Positions 1-8,804 of a stretch of DNA of 64,000 bases are shown here, piece after piece. Source of the DNA: Brevibacillus brevis. Lineage in GTDB: Bacteria; Bacillota; Bacilli; Brevibacillales; Brevibacillaceae. How positions within the stretch are numbered: position 1 is the first letter of the stretch; each line of letters opens with the position of its first letter. The position numbers and the translations under genes were made by a program. The notes below the pieces were generated by a model. The model was not told the DNA's origin. It searched no databases and saw nothing but the letters and a program-made list of their open reading frames with translations. The stretch is from assembly GCF_022026395.1 (NCBI RefSeq), contig NZ_CP041767.1, positions 1,561,501-1,625,500 of the forward strand, given 5' to 3'.

Positions 1-1
1 G

Positions 2-1378
2 CTGGAATGGCTGAATCCCCCGCCGAAGCCAGCGATGGCACAGGCTCAAGAGCTGCTGATTCAGCTGGGCGCATTCGATGAGCGGAAGCAGATCACACCA
101 CATGGACGAGTGCTGGCTGGGATGGGTGTACATCCGAGGTTAGGCCACATGATTCAAAAAGCGAATGAGCTGGGGGAAGGTGAACTGGCCTGCGAGCTGG
201 CTGTTCTCTTGGAAGAACGAGATATTATGAGGGGGCGCCAAGCTTCGGCAGATGCGGATATGCGTACGCGTGTTGAGCTGCTCCGACAGGTAGCAAACAA
301 ACAGAGTGTTGCAGCGGAGCTTCCGATTGATATAGGAGCATGCAAAAGACTTTGGAATGAGGCGGCTCACTTTAAACGGATATGGATAAACAACATGCCC
401 AGTGATGCGACCACTCGTACAGAAGCAACGGGAAGACTACTGGCGTTTGCGTACCCGGATCGGATTGCCCAGCGAAGAGCAGATGGACGCTATTTGCTTC
501 GAAATGGGCGTGGGGCGGCTTTTTCCGTGCAGCAACCACTGACTGCTTCACCGTATATTGTGGCAGCAGAACTCGATGACCAAGGTGCAGACAGTCGGAT
601 ATTACTGGCGGCTAGTGTGGAAGAAAGCGAGCTGTTGAATGATTGTGCGATGCAGATTACCGAACGAATGAACGTATGGTGGGAGCATACGGCTGGGGCA
701 GTTCGCAGCCGCAAGCAAAAGCGGTTGGGCGCGATCCTGTTGGCAGAAATACCTGCGGAGGCTTCGCCAGATGAGGTGTTAACAGCGTTTTTGGACGGAA
801 TAAAAGAAGAGGGCTTGGAGATTTTGCCGTGGAACCGGCAGGCGAGACAGTATCGGGAGCGTTTGTTCTTTATGCAGCGTCTGGAGGAAGGCTGGCCGAA
901 TATGGAAGATGAGGCACTGCTTGCTTCCTTGGAGGAATGGCTCGCTCCCCATGTGTATGGTTTCAGAAAAAAGGAAGACCTGCAGGCGCTGTCAGTGACG
1001 ACGTTGCTGGAGAGTATGCTGTCATGGGAGCAGCGCAGACAATTGGACGAATACGCTCCGACCCATGTGATCGTCCCGAGCGGTTCCAAAATTCCTGTCG
1101 ATTACAGCGATCCAGCGGCACCGGTGCTTTCGGTCCGGTTACAGGAGTTGTTTGGTTGGCAAGACTCTCCGCGAATAGGCAGAGGCAAAGTACCGCTGAC
1201 ATTGCACCTGCTTTCGCCAGCTCAGCGTCCGGTACAAGTGACACGGGATTTGGCGAGCTTTTGGGCACATGCGTATTTTGAGGTGAAAAAGGATTTAAAG
1301 GGACGTTATCCCAAGCATTACTGGCCAGAAGATCCGTTAGCGGCCATTCCGACAAACCGGACGCGACCACGCATATAA
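2..1378 (+). CDS. hrpB: ATP-dependent helicase HrpB, C-terminal part (5' end off the window)
   Basis: The reading frame is open from base 2 and has no start in view, so this is the 3' portion of a gene entering from the left (about 458 residues; HrpB proteins are usually about 800-850). The first residues, LEWLNPPPKPA, match the helicase-associated region that follows the DEAH motor domains. The end has the HrpB C-terminal hallmarks: THVIVPSGSKIPVDYS, then VRLQELFGWQDSPRIGRGKVPLTLHLLSPAQRPVQ split by short gaps, and FWAHAYFEVKKDLKGRYPKHYWPEDP. The family comprises DEAH-box RNA-helicase-like proteins of uncertain biological role. The motor motifs lie outside the window and could not be checked. 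The gene ends at TAA and is followed by a terminator-bearing transcript region. Confidence 0.93.
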   Translation: MEWLNPPPKPAMAQAQELLIQLGAFDERKQITPHGRVLAGMGVHPRLGHMIQKANELGEGELACELAVLLEERDIMRGRQASADADMRTRVELLRQVANKQSVAAELPIDIGACKRLWNEAAHFKRIWINNMPSDATTRTEATGRLLAFAYPDRIAQRRADGRYLLRNGRGAAFSVQQPLTASPYIVAAELDDQGADSRILLAASVEESELLNDCAMQITERMNVWWEHTAGAVRSRKQKRLGAILLAEIPAEASPDEVLTAFLDGIKEEGLEILPWNRQARQYRERLFFMQRLEEGWPNMEDEALLASLEEWLAPHVYGFRKKEDLQALSVTTLLESMLSWEQRRQLDEYAPTHVIVPSGSKIPVDYSDPAAPVLSVRLQELFGWQDSPRIGRGKVPLTLHLLSPAQRPVQVTRDLASFWAHAYFEVKKDLKGRYPKHYWPEDPLAAIPTNRTRPRI

Positions 1379-1403
1379 ATCGATTGGCTAGGTATATTCG
1401 GGC

Positions 1404-1580
1404 ATAGAGGGAGGGCTTCGTGTCAGGTGAAATTTCCCATTTTGCTAGTTCCATGTTCGTGAGTCACATCAATTGTGAAACCTTCTTCGTGCTTGCGTAC
1501 GTCAGGAAGATACCGTGAATCACGTACTACCCCCTCTATTTCTCTGGGCTGCCTGTTCCATCAGGCGGTCTTTTTTTTGT
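1404..1580 (+). ncRNA. Candidate structured RNA with long closing stem and own terminator
   Basis: Bases 1404-1411 (ATAGAGGG) are the exact reverse complement of 1532-1539 (CCCTCTAT), closing a domain of about 136 bases. Inside, CGTG pairs with CACG near each end, UCACA/UGUGA forms a hairpin near 1465-1482, and CTUC...CGUGC/GUACG...GAAG forms another near 1483-1513. A terminator follows at 1549-1578. A TATATT box at 1393-1398 would start transcription just where the closing stem begins. The overall plan (ends paired, interrupted interior, about 180 bases) recalls 6S RNA, but I did not recognise the conserved 6S bubble, so the family is unassigned. It could also be a processed 3' UTR of hrpB. 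Confidence 0.4.
1549..1578 (+). terminator. Rho-independent terminator (hrpB / candidate RNA)
   Basis: GGCTGCCTG pairs with CAGGCGGTC (9 pairs including two G-U) around a 5-base loop, followed by eight T's. Confidence 0.8.
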
Positions 1581-1588
1581 AAAAAAAA

Positions 1589-1609
1589 GGTGCCGCAGTT
1601 GCAGCGCCC
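1589..1609 (-). terminator. Rho-independent terminator of bluB
   Basis: Read on the minus strand, GGCGCTGC and GCGGCACC pair with one mismatch across a four-base loop, followed by eight T's. It lies about 25 bases after the bluB stop and faces the plus-strand terminator at 1549-1578. Confidence 0.7.
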
Positions 1610-1632
1610 TTTCTTTCGTATGGGGTCAAGGC

Positions 1633-2286
1633 TTACGCCTTATTTCCCCACTGCTCCCGATAAATCAACTGTTGCAAGTCCTCACGTTGTCTCCATTGGT
1701 GCAGCTCCAAGAGTGGACGTTCCGGATAATGATCCGTGTAACCGATCGACAGCAATGCGACAGGATCGATATGCGGCGGTATGTTCAGGATACGACGCAC
1801 GTCGGCCTTCTTGTAAAAGCTGACCCAACCCATTGCCAAATCTTCGGCGTAGGCTGCCAGCCACATGTTTTGGATCGCACAGCTGACAGACATGATATCT
1901 GTTTCCGGGATGGAATTGCGTCCGAGTACATGGTCTCCGCCACGTGTAGGATCACAAGTGACACAGATGGTGACAGGCGCTTCCTTGATCCCTTGAATTT
2001 TTAACTCCAAAAAGGTCGACTCTCGTCCCGTCCCTTCGTAGTGGATGGCAAGCGCCCGGCGTTCTTTATCTGCACATTCTGCGAGAGCTTGTTTGGTTGC
2101 GTCGTCTTCTACCAGGACAAAATTCCATGGTTGCATGAATCCGACAGAAGGAGCATGGTGGGCAGCAGCCAAGATCATGGCGAGCTTTTCCGGGGCGACA
2201 GGATCTGGGCGAAAGGTACGAATATCGCGACGATTGCTAATGGCTTTATACAAACCGTTTTTTTCTTCCGCGGTTAAGCGTTTCAT
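1633..2286 (-). CDS. bluB: 5,6-dimethylbenzimidazole synthase BluB (nitroreductase fold)
   Basis: A 217-residue protein of the flavin-dependent nitroreductase superfamily, with the BluB pattern: AISNRRDIRTFRPDPV near residues 16-31, AAHHAPSVGFMQPWNF near 41-56, the SVSCAIQNMWLAAYAEDLAMGW region split around residues 130-155, and LSIGYTDHYPERPLLE near the C-terminus. BluB cleaves reduced FMN with oxygen to make dimethylbenzimidazole, the lower ligand of cobalamin. The ATG start is 72 bases from a divergent response-regulator gene, and the sequence upstream shows GGGAGGTTTTCTC before the ATG. No other cobalamin gene and no B12 riboswitch is visible nearby, so the role in B12 synthesis rests on the family. 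A generic nitroreductase is the main alternative. Confidence 0.85.
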   Translation of the reverse strand: MKRLTAEEKNGLYKAISNRRDIRTFRPDPVAPEKLAMILAAAHHAPSVGFMQPWNFVLVEDDATKQALAECADKERRALAIHYEGTGRESTFLELKIQGIKEAPVTICVTCDPTRGGDHVLGRNSIPETDIMSVSCAIQNMWLAAYAEDLAMGWVSFYKKADVRRILNIPPHIDPVALLSIGYTDHYPERPLLELHQWRQREDLQQLIYREQWGNKA

Positions 2287-2424
2287 GAGAAAACCTCCCT
2301 ATTTGCATTCTGGTCTCTTTATTTTACTTACAAAGTATGCTTCCTTCCAGACATCTGCTTGACATATTCATGTCCTACGCTAAAGGGAAGATTAGTCCGA
2401 GCAGAGGGGAGAAAGAGTACGAGT

Positions 2425-3108
2425 ATGCAAAACATCTTGATCGTGGAAGACGAGTTACCCATCTCTCGGGTATTAAAGGCGTATTTGGAAAAAAACAACT
2501 TTCGGGTTGAACAGGCATTTAACGGCGAGGAAGCTGAGCGGAAGTTTGATTCACTCAATCCTGCGCTCGTTTTGCTAGATGTGATGCTGCCTGGACGAAG
2601 CGGATGGAGTATTCTCGAATATATTCGGGCGAAAAGCTCGTGTCCTGTCATCATGCTGACAGCGTTGGGACAAATCGATAACAAGCTGGCGGGTCTGAAC
2701 CAAGGTGCTGACGACTATATCACCAAGCCCTTTATTGCCGACGAAGTGGTCGCTCGCGTACATGCAGTATTACGTCGCTCGAAACAATTAATAGAAGGCA
2801 ATCATGTGAAGCAGTTTGGCAGTCTGAGAATCGACTTCAAGGCGTATTCCGTCATGCTGCACGGCATCGAACTGGCGTTCACACCAAAGGACTTGTGCCT
2901 GTTTCTTTTTTTGGCGCAGTACAAAAACCAGACGTTCACCAGAGAACAGCTCATCGAGCAGGTGTGGGGGATGGATTACGAAGGAAGTGATCGCGCAGTA
3001 GACCTCGCGATCAAACGCATCCGGCGATCTTTGGAAAATTGGCCGACATCCGAAGGGGAAATCCGTACCTATCGTGGCTTGGGCTACAAGCTGTGCGTAT
3101 ATGAGTGA
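2425..3108 (+). CDS. OmpR/PhoB-family response regulator
   Basis: A 227-residue two-domain regulator. The receiver domain (about residues 1-118) has the acidic pair E9-D10 in ILIVEDE, phospho-acceptor D52 in LLDVMLPG, the T in MLTALG and K in ITKPF. A winged-helix DNA-binding domain (about 128-225) ends in AIKRIRRSLEN and TYRGLGYKL. The ATG at 2425 was chosen because GAGGGGAG lies upstream and it starts directly at the receiver fold; an in-frame ATG at 2359 would add 22 unlikely residues. It overlaps the sensor kinase by 8 bases, so the two form one operon. The likely target is the adjacent efflux operon at 4656-8182 (inference from position). Confidence 0.93.
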   Translation: MQNILIVEDELPISRVLKAYLEKNNFRVEQAFNGEEAERKFDSLNPALVLLDVMLPGRSGWSILEYIRAKSSCPVIMLTALGQIDNKLAGLNQGADDYITKPFIADEVVARVHAVLRRSKQLIEGNHVKQFGSLRIDFKAYSVMLHGIELAFTPKDLCLFLFLAQYKNQTFTREQLIEQVWGMDYEGSDRAVDLAIKRIRRSLENWPTSEGEIRTYRGLGYKLCVYE

Positions 3109-4507
3109 GAAAAAACGCACCTCTTTGTTTCGCTATTGGACGACGCGATACTTGATCATCTTGTGTATCGGCCTTTTCGTGATCGGGATTGCATCCAGCT
3201 ACTGGATTTCTTATAGCGAGACGCAAAAACGCCTTGATTTTATGAGACTGATGGCAGCGGAAGTAGCGGATCGGGTCATTGATGTGGAAGGCAAGGTAAA
3301 AATGGCTCCGTTCTTGTTTCGTATTGTGGACAGTCGTCAGGAGTCACTCGGAGTCAATTACAAGCCAATTATGATGATCTTGGATGAACACAAGCAACCG
3401 GTATTTGGCGTACCTGGTCCTTTTTCCGGGGAATTAAAGCGCATTGCGCCTGATCTGGTGGAAGCGGATGACAGCCTGTCACAGTTTGAGCTTGCGCGGG
3501 GCGAAGAAGTGCTTTTCGTGAAGGAAAGCATTAAGGTGGATGAGCGAGTGGTTGGATGGGTCATGCTGTTCACCCCACAAAAACAGGTGATACGAAGCAT
3601 GACTGAATTTCAATTGCTCGCGATCATGCTTCTGGGTCTCGGTTTGCTTGGCTGGCTCGTCATTTATTTGCTGACGAAAAAGCTGTCTCAGCCGATTAAG
3701 GATGTGGCAGACGCTGCCAAGCAAATCGTGCTGGGAAACTACGAGATTCAATTGGATAAAAACAAGCGCGAACAAGAAGTGTATGAGCTCATTCATTCCT
3801 TTGGAGAAATGGCAGAGCGATTGAAGCAGCTGGAAATGATGCGTACCGAGTTGTTGGCAGGGGTGACCCACGAACTCAAAACACCTGTTACGTCCATCAG
3901 TGGGCTGGTGCAAGCCGTGAGGGAAGAGGTTGTGAGCGGTGAGGAAGCCAAGGAGTTTTTGGATATTTGTACGAAGGAAACGACACGTCTGCAAAAGATG
4001 GTAGAGGATTTGCTCGATTTTAACTCTTTTGCAGTCGGTGACATTCGCATTCGCAGGCAGCCTCAAAACATGCAGGAGCTGGTCCGGGAAATTACGCACC
4101 AATGGAAAATTATGCAGGAAGAAGAGAAGCTCTGCCTGGACATCGAAAGTACCTCTGATCCGATCATGATAGATACCGACCCGCTGCGAGTGCAGCAAAT
4201 CATGTACAATCTCCTAAATAATGCAGCACAAGCGATGGAATCGGAGGGGAGGATCGTCGTGTCACTATCTGCATCAAGAGAAGAGATCCGCATTGACGTG
4301 AAGGACAATGGACGTGGGATACCGATAGAAGAACAGTCTTTGATCTTCGAGAGATTCTACCGTGGCGAGGACAAGAAGCACATCGTCCGTGGGCTGGGGC
4401 TTGGCTTGTCTTTTAGCAGAATGATTGCCCAAGCGTTAGGAGGTGTGTTGATTCTGACTGAGAGTACCGCGTCAGGCAGCACCTTCACGTTGATTTTGCG
4501 CAAATAA
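3101..4507 (+). CDS. Sensor histidine kinase
   Basis: A 468-residue membrane kinase. One transmembrane helix is near residues 17-36, an extracytoplasmic sensor domain of about 130 residues follows, and a second helix lies near 171-191. A HAMP linker (KKLSQPIKDVADAAKQI) follows, then the dimerisation/phospho-acceptor helix with H257 in GVTHELKTPVTS, and the ATPase domain with N-box NNAAQAM, G1 box DNGRGIP and GLGLGLSFSRMIAQ. The start ATG sits inside the 8-base ATGAGTGA overlap with the response regulator, a typical coupled arrangement. The downstream adaptor and ABC transporter genes suggest an envelope-stress or drug-sensing system, as in other Firmicute efflux loci. The signal is unknown. 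Confidence 0.92.
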   Translation: MSEKKRTSLFRYWTTRYLIILCIGLFVIGIASSYWISYSETQKRLDFMRLMAAEVADRVIDVEGKVKMAPFLFRIVDSRQESLGVNYKPIMMILDEHKQPVFGVPGPFSGELKRIAPDLVEADDSLSQFELARGEEVLFVKESIKVDERVVGWVMLFTPQKQVIRSMTEFQLLAIMLLGLGLLGWLVIYLLTKKLSQPIKDVADAAKQIVLGNYEIQLDKNKREQEVYELIHSFGEMAERLKQLEMMRTELLAGVTHELKTPVTSISGLVQAVREEVVSGEEAKEFLDICTKETTRLQKMVEDLLDFNSFAVGDIRIRRQPQNMQELVREITHQWKIMQEEEKLCLDIESTSDPIMIDTDPLRVQQIMYNLLNNAAQAMESEGRIVVSLSASREEIRIDVKDNGRGIPIEEQSLIFERFYRGEDKKHIVRGLGLGLSFSRMIAQALGGVLILTESTASGSTFTLILRK

Positions 4508-4524
4508 TCCATGCATGATCGAAA

Positions 4525-4557
4525 AGCGACCTGGTTTCTCTCCGGTCGTTTTTTTTT
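4525..4557 (+). terminator. Rho-independent terminator after the two-component operon
   Basis: AAAAGCGACC pairs with GGTCGTTTTT across a 12-base loop and runs into a long T tract. It separates the regulators from the efflux genes, so the latter need their own promoter in 4558-4640. Confidence 0.85.
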
Positions 4558-4655
4558 GTGCCTTCATCTGACTTTTCCCTGACGTATTCGTTCCGTATAG
4601 TGGTCGCAACCAAAAAGACAAGTCTTCAATCAAGCAGACGGTAGGAGGACTGAGC

Positions 4656-6248
4656 GTGACTCACAAGGAGAACAAGAGAGAGTTGTTTTCGAAGACAGGA
4701 AGCAACAGGAAAAGGTGGATCGTTGGAGTTTTGGCTGTCGGGGCCGTGATCGTTTCAGGAGGTATATTTGGCTACCAGTCATTTTTTACCCCACAAACGG
4801 CGCAGGCCGCTTTTCAAGTGGAGACGGTAAAAAGGGGAGACATCTCAGAAGTCGTGCAGGCATCAGGTACTGTCCAGGCTTCCAAGCGCTCGTCTCTCTC
4901 GTTTTCTGATGCAGAAGAAGCCAAGGATGCGATCTCTACTATTAAGGTCGGCGTTGGTGATGCCGTGAAGGCAGGGCAAATTCTGGCGACGATGGACGAT
5001 TCTGTAGCGAGAATCCAGGTGACGAATGCGGAAGCCAATCTATTGTCGGCTCAAGCCAAGCTAGAGGAGGCGCAAAAGCGCAAAAGCCCTGCTGAAATCA
5101 CTTCTTTACAAGCCGCCGTCAATCAGACCAAGAACGAATGGGAGCTCGCCAAGCAAAACATTGACGGAAAGAAAGCGGCGAATGACGTAGAAAAGGCAAA
5201 GGCAAACCTGGAGAATGCCCAGAAGACGTACACTTCCCAGCAGACCTTGTTCGCAGCAGGTGCGATTGCCAAGAGCGAATTCGACAGTGCCCAAGCCTCG
5301 TTGGACCAAGCTAAACGCGATTACAACTCGGCTGTATTGACTGCCGGACAGACGACAGGGCAGGCCAGTGTGAAGGTAGAGCAAGCATTGGCTGCGTATC
5401 AAACAGCACAAGAAGAGTTACAGGAAGCCAATGAAGGTCCGGATGCCGCCACAGTACTATCAGCCAAAGCAGCGGTGGAACAGGCAAAAGCGGGGTTGCA
5501 ACAAGCACAGAAGGCATTGAGGGCTGTCACCTTGAAAGCACCGATGGACGGAGTGATCGTCCAGGTGAATGGCAATGTAGGCGAAATACCCGGGAATGAT
5601 TTCATTATCATGGATAATTCGAATAGCGGAAATTTAGAGGTATTGGCTCAGATCAGCCAGAGCGACATCGGTAAAGTGCAGGAAGGCTTGCCTGTGACGT
5701 TTACAACGAGTTCTTATGCGGACGAGACGTTCCATGGAAAAGTAAAGCTGATCTATCCGGAAGCGAAAACTGACGCTGGAGTCACCACTTACGATGTGCT
5801 GTTGTCTGTGGCAAACCAGGATAACAAATTGAAGATCGGAATGACGATGAACGTCGCGATCGAACGAGGAACCCATAAAAATGTGCTCGTGGTACCTGCG
5901 CAAGCGCTGCAAACGCAAAATGGCAAGGATGGCGTGTATGTACTAAAGGATGCTGCTGCACAACAAGCTGGTGAAGGAGCAGAAGGGAATCAGGCTGAGG
6001 CGAAGCAAGTGAATAACCGCAGTGGAGGCAAAGAGGGCAGAGCGAATATGCCGTATCGATTTGTTCCAATCAAAATGGGATACTTCACTGCCGATCAGGT
6101 GGAGGTGACCGAGGGGCTTACCGAAGGAGATCGTGTCGTCATCCTCGCGAACACACAGACCTCATCTGGAACGAGTCAAAATGGAAATCGAATGGGCGGC
6201 GGTATGCCGGGATTCGGCGGAATGGGCGTCCAGATAAGGGGACGGTAG
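4656..6248 (+). CDS. MacA-like efflux adaptor (membrane fusion protein)
   Basis: A 530-residue periplasmic-adaptor-type protein of the YknX/MacA class. An N-terminal membrane anchor (about residues 20-40, [18 protein letters not shown]) is followed by the first half of a biotinyl-lipoyl domain, a long alpha-hairpin rich in A/E/K/Q (about residues 110-280), the second lipoyl half ([20 protein letters not shown]), and beta-barrel and membrane-proximal domains. The tail is glycine/methionine-rich. GTG at 4656 follows GTAGGAGGA at good distance. Next come the ATPase (4 bases downstream) and permease. Such adaptors join an ABC permease to export peptides or drugs across the thick cell wall. The substrate is not deducible. 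Confidence 0.9.
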   Translation: MTHKENKRELFSKTGSNRKRWIVGVLAVGAVIVSGGIFGYQSFFTPQTAQAAFQVETVKRGDISEVVQASGTVQASKRSSLSFSDAEEAKDAISTIKVGVGDAVKAGQILATMDDSVARIQVTNAEANLLSAQAKLEEAQKRKSPAEITSLQAAVNQTKNEWELAKQNIDGKKAANDVEKAKANLENAQKTYTSQQTLFAAGAIAKSEFDSAQASLDQAKRDYNSAVLTAGQTTGQASVKVEQALAAYQTAQEELQEANEGPDAATVLSAKAAVEQAKAGLQQAQKALRAVTLKAPMDGVIVQVNGNVGEIPGNDFIIMDNSNSGNLEVLAQISQSDIGKVQEGLPVTFTTSSYADETFHGKVKLIYPEAKTDAGVTTYDVLLSVANQDNKLKIGMTMNVAIERGTHKNVLVVPAQALQTQNGKDGVYVLKDAAAQQAGEGAEGNQAEAKQVNNRSGGKEGRANMPYRFVPIKMGYFTADQVEVTEGLTEGDRVVILANTQTSSGTSQNGNRMGGGMPGFGGMGVQIRGR

Positions 6249-6252
6249 GCAG

Positions 6253-6984
6253 ATGAAACCGGTCATTCAAATAGAAGAGCTGAGAAAGCAGTACATCATC
6301 GGAGACCAGGAGATTTATGCGCTCAGGGGTGTCAGCTTGTCGATTGAGGAAGGGGATTTCGTGGCAATCATGGGGCCATCGGGTTCAGGCAAGTCTTCGA
6401 TGATGAATGTGATTGGCTGTCTGGATAAGCCTACCTCGGGAGAATTTTTTTTGGACGGCTATCCTGTATCACAAGCCCATGATGATGAATTGGCAGTCAT
6501 CCGCAATCAGAAAATCGGTTTTGTTTTTCAAAATTTCAATCTGTTGCCACGTACAACCGCAGTCGAAAATGTCGAGTTGCCTCTGTTATATGGAGGCACG
6601 CCTGCACGGGAACGAAGAGAAAAAGCCATCCGGGCATTAACGAGTGTCGGACTGGCAGAGCGATTGAACAACAAGCCCAATGAGCTGTCAGGTGGACAAC
6701 AGCAACGCGTATCGATTGCGCGAGCTCTCGTCAACGATCCCGTCATTCTGCTCGCAGATGAGCCGACAGGAGCGCTGGACACGAAGACGAGTGAAGAGAT
6801 CATGGGTATTTTTCAAAAGCTGAACGATGCGGGCAAAACGGTTATTTTGGTGACACATGAGCCTGATATTGCGGAGTATGCCAAGAGGATCGTCCGGTTT
6901 CGCGATGGGCAAATCATCGCGGATGAAGTGGTGGAGGATCGCAGAAGGGTGTCGATGGAGGGTAGAGCAGATGAGCTTTCTTGA
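6253..6984 (+). CDS. MacB-type ABC transporter ATP-binding protein
   Basis: A 243-residue ATPase of the LolD/MacB/YknY group. Walker A is GPSGSGKSS at residues 41-49, the Q-loop is VFQNFNLLP, the signature LSGGQQQR, Walker [13 protein letters not shown] and the switch histidine VTHEP. Length and motifs are complete. The start lies 4 bases after the adaptor stop, and the stop overlaps the permease start by 14 bases, so adaptor, ATPase and permease are translated as one unit. This class of ATPase drives a mechanotransmission permease rather than a classical import or export pore (family knowledge). Confidence 0.95.
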   Translation: MKPVIQIEELRKQYIIGDQEIYALRGVSLSIEEGDFVAIMGPSGSGKSSMMNVIGCLDKPTSGEFFLDGYPVSQAHDDELAVIRNQKIGFVFQNFNLLPRTTAVENVELPLLYGGTPARERREKAIRALTSVGLAERLNNKPNELSGGQQQRVSIARALVNDPVILLADEPTGALDTKTSEEIMGIFQKLNDAGKTVILVTHEPDIAEYAKRIVRFRDGQIIADEVVEDRRRVSMEGRADELS

Positions 6985-8182
6985 ATGTGTACGCATTTCT
7001 TTTCGCAGCATCAGGGCAAATGGCTTGCGCTCCGTCCTCACGATGCTGGGAATCATCATCGGTGTGGCTGCTGTTATCGCGATGGTGGCGATTGGAGAAG
7101 GGACTTCCACGTCTGTTGCTTCGCAGATCAATGGTTTAGGGAGCAACCTGTTGATTGTCACACCTGGTCAGGCGACACAAGGCAGGGTAAGCCTTGGGGC
7201 TGGCTCTCTGAATACGCTGACGATGGCAGATGCAGAAACCCTGATGCAAAAAGAGTCCATTTCGGATGTGGCTCCCAGCGTCAATGCGCGGGGGCAGATT
7301 GTTTGGGGAAGCAATAACTATTCCAGTATGCTCGAGGGGACGTCAGCCGATTTCCCGCAGGTGAGGAATGTAGAAGTAGGACAAGGACGCTTCTTTAGCA
7401 ATTTTGAAGTGAAGATGCAATACAACGTGGCTGTCGTGGGGACAGAGGTGGTCAGCAACCTGTTTAAAGGAGCGAATCCAGTGGGGCAAACCGTTCAGAT
7501 CAACCGGATTCCGTTTACGATCATCGGCGTATTGCAGAGCCAGGGTAGTTCAGGTATGACAAACAACGATGATCGGATCATCATTCCGATTACCACTGCG
7601 ATGAACAGGCTGACTGGAGGCAAAAATGTGGGCTCGATCTATGTCTCGGCAGCATCGTCGGATTTGATGGAGAAGGCGCAACAAGATATTCAGCAAGCCC
7701 TTCGTTCCAATCACAAACTACGGCCACAAGCTGCCGATGACTTCCGCATTACGTCTCAATCTGACATTTTAAGCACGGCACAGTCAGTATCCAGCTCGAT
7801 GACGGCGCTTTTATCTGGTATTGCTGCCATCTCGCTGATTGTTGGTGGAATCGGCGTAATGAACATTATGCTTGTTTCTGTCACAGAGCGGACACGGGAG
7901 ATCGGAATTCGCAAAGCGATTGGAGCGAAGCGGGGAGATATTCTCCGTCAGTTTTTGATCGAAGCGGTTACGCTTAGCCTGATTGGCGGGGTGATTGGTA
8001 TTGCCTTAGGGGTAGGGGCTGCGTTTTTGGTTAGCAAGCTCGGTCAGATGGCAACCTCAATTAGTCTGTCGCCGATCATGTATGCGTTTCTGACCTCTAC
8101 ATTGGTCGGTGTCATTTTCGGTGTGTATCCGGCGAGAAAAGCAGCACAGCTCAAACCAATTGACGCACTGCGGTATGAGTGA
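6971..8182 (+). CDS. MacB/YknZ-type ABC permease (FtsX domain)
   Basis: A 403-residue permease beginning [20 protein letters not shown], the amphipathic start of FtsX-like permeases, then TM1 ([19 protein letters not shown]). An extracytoplasmic MacB-PCD domain spans about residues 45-270, and three C-terminal helices carry the typical [33 protein letters not shown] region (spread over about residues 290-325). It ends [18 protein letters not shown], the family's standard tail. ATG 6971 follows GGAGGGTAGAGCAG; the longer open frame from 6857 overlaps the ATPase and is not used. With the two upstream genes it makes a complete tripartite exporter. Confidence 0.94.
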   Translation: MSFLECVRISFRSIRANGLRSVLTMLGIIIGVAAVIAMVAIGEGTSTSVASQINGLGSNLLIVTPGQATQGRVSLGAGSLNTLTMADAETLMQKESISDVAPSVNARGQIVWGSNNYSSMLEGTSADFPQVRNVEVGQGRFFSNFEVKMQYNVAVVGTEVVSNLFKGANPVGQTVQINRIPFTIIGVLQSQGSSGMTNNDDRIIIPITTAMNRLTGGKNVGSIYVSAASSDLMEKAQQDIQQALRSNHKLRPQAADDFRITSQSDILSTAQSVSSSMTALLSGIAAISLIVGGIGVMNIMLVSVTERTREIGIRKAIGAKRGDILRQFLIEAVTLSLIGGVIGIALGVGAAFLVSKLGQMATSISLSPIMYAFLTSTLVGVIFGVYPARKAAQLKPIDALRYE

Positions 8183-8235
8183 GTGTGTAATTTTACCAAT
8201 CCGGGGCATACTAGCCGTGAGAGGTGTTGGTGCTG

Positions 8236-8451
8236 ATGGAAAAAAGCGTTCAATTTTCCGTACCATGGCGAGAAGCGACACGCATTGTGAAAAGGATCAA
8301 AACAAGCAAATTGCGATATTTTGTCAGACAGCAAGAGGGCAAGGCCAGTGTTGCGTTCGTCTTTCCTCGCGTTAGCGTCAGCCAATATGTCTATTTGTAT
8401 ATCATTTTTGGACCGAGAGCTGCTGATGTGCTCAACAACGATAGCAAATAG
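8236..8451 (+). CDS. Small hypothetical protein (71 aa)
   Basis: I do not recognise this protein. It starts MEKSVQFSVPWREATRIVKR and ends FGPRAADVLNNDSK; it is basic in the first half and has no signal peptide or clear membrane helix. The ATG is preceded by GAGAGGTG at about 9 bases, better than the in-frame ATG at 8224. It begins 54 bases after the permease stop and ends just before a hairpin, so it may be the last gene of the efflux operon. Coding status rests on the ribosome site, position and reasonable composition only. Confidence 0.5.
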   Translation: MEKSVQFSVPWREATRIVKRIKTSKLRYFVRQQEGKASVAFVFPRVSVSQYVYLYIIFGPRAADVLNNDSK

Positions 8452-8455
8452 AATG

Positions 8456-8490
8456 CTCCCTGATGGCCTTAAGCAGGCGTCAGGGATTTG
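8456..8490 (+). terminator. Hairpin at the end of the efflux operon
   Basis: TCCCTGA and TCAGGGA form a perfect 7-base stem, with GCC/GGC possible inside. Only a short T run follows, so it may be a weak terminator or an mRNA 3' stabiliser. Confidence 0.45.
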
Positions 8491-8521
8491 CAATAATTCA
8501 CAGGAAAACAAAACCTGACAC

Positions 8522-8550
8522 TTTTCGATAGGACTGTTTCATAGTACAAT
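8522..8550 (+). promoter_or_regulatory. Candidate promoter of a short RNA
   Basis: TACAAT at 8545-8550 lies 17 bases after a poor -35 (TTTTCG, 8522-8527). A terminator occurs 35-75 bases downstream with no reading frame between. Confidence 0.35.
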
Positions 8551-8555
8551 TCGAA

Positions 8556-8624
8556 TATGAACGAACTTGGGGAAGTTCGGGATGGCGGCACCCAATCTGT
8601 GCAGAAGGGCCGCCTCTTTTTTTT
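8556..8624 (+). ncRNA. Candidate ~70-nt small RNA with GGGG-loop hairpin
   Basis: A perfect 7-pair stem, CGAACTT (8562-8568) with AAGTTCG (8573-8579), has a GGGG loop. It is followed by a GC-rich terminator, GGCGGC (8584-8589) with GCCGCC (8609-8614), and eight T's. No open frame fits. The upstream gene already has its own end hairpin, so a separate transcript is likely. I do not recognise a family. It could be a small RNA or an attenuated leader with no gene after it. Confidence 0.45.
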
Positions 8625-8668
8625 GATCATAGGATATAATAGGTACATTTACCTGAATATACAGCTAG

Positions 8669-8758
8669 AATGAGTGAGTAGTGGGATATAAAATAAGCTT
8701 ATTCACGTGAATATAACGTACTACTCTCTCCCAAGATTTGATCTTGGGGCTTTTTTTT
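8669..8758 (+). ncRNA. Second candidate small structured RNA with terminator
   Basis: GAGTGAGTAGT (8672-8682) pairs with ACTACTCTCTC (8720-8730) with one mismatch. The enclosed bases contain two short palindromes, AATAAGCTTATT and TTCACGTGAA. A terminator follows directly: CCAAGAT, a three-base loop, ATCTTGG, then GGC and eight T's (8731-8758). A TATAAT at 8635-8640 could be the promoter -10, but no good -35 is present. There is no reading frame. Together with the unit at 8556-8624 this explains the gene-free stretch 8452-8792. Confidence 0.4.
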
Positions 8759-8771
8759 GTCCAAAATGCAT

Positions 8772-8804
8772 GAAAAAAAGCCGTTTCGTTTCTCATGACG
8801 GCTT
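8772..8804 (-). terminator. Terminator overlapping the 3' end of the 8793-9134 gene
   Basis: On the minus strand AGCCGT and ACGGCT pair around a 13-base loop and run into seven T's. The stop codon of the gene lies within the stem-loop. Confidence 0.7.

Noticed and set aside
1633-2358. Cobalamin riboswitch upstream of bluB
   Set aside because: The 72-base divergent gap is too short and has no B12-box-like sequence.
3479-4198. 239-residue minus-strand open frame
   Set aside because: Antisense to the sensor kinase; composition (His, Leu, Gln rich) is that of a mirror frame.
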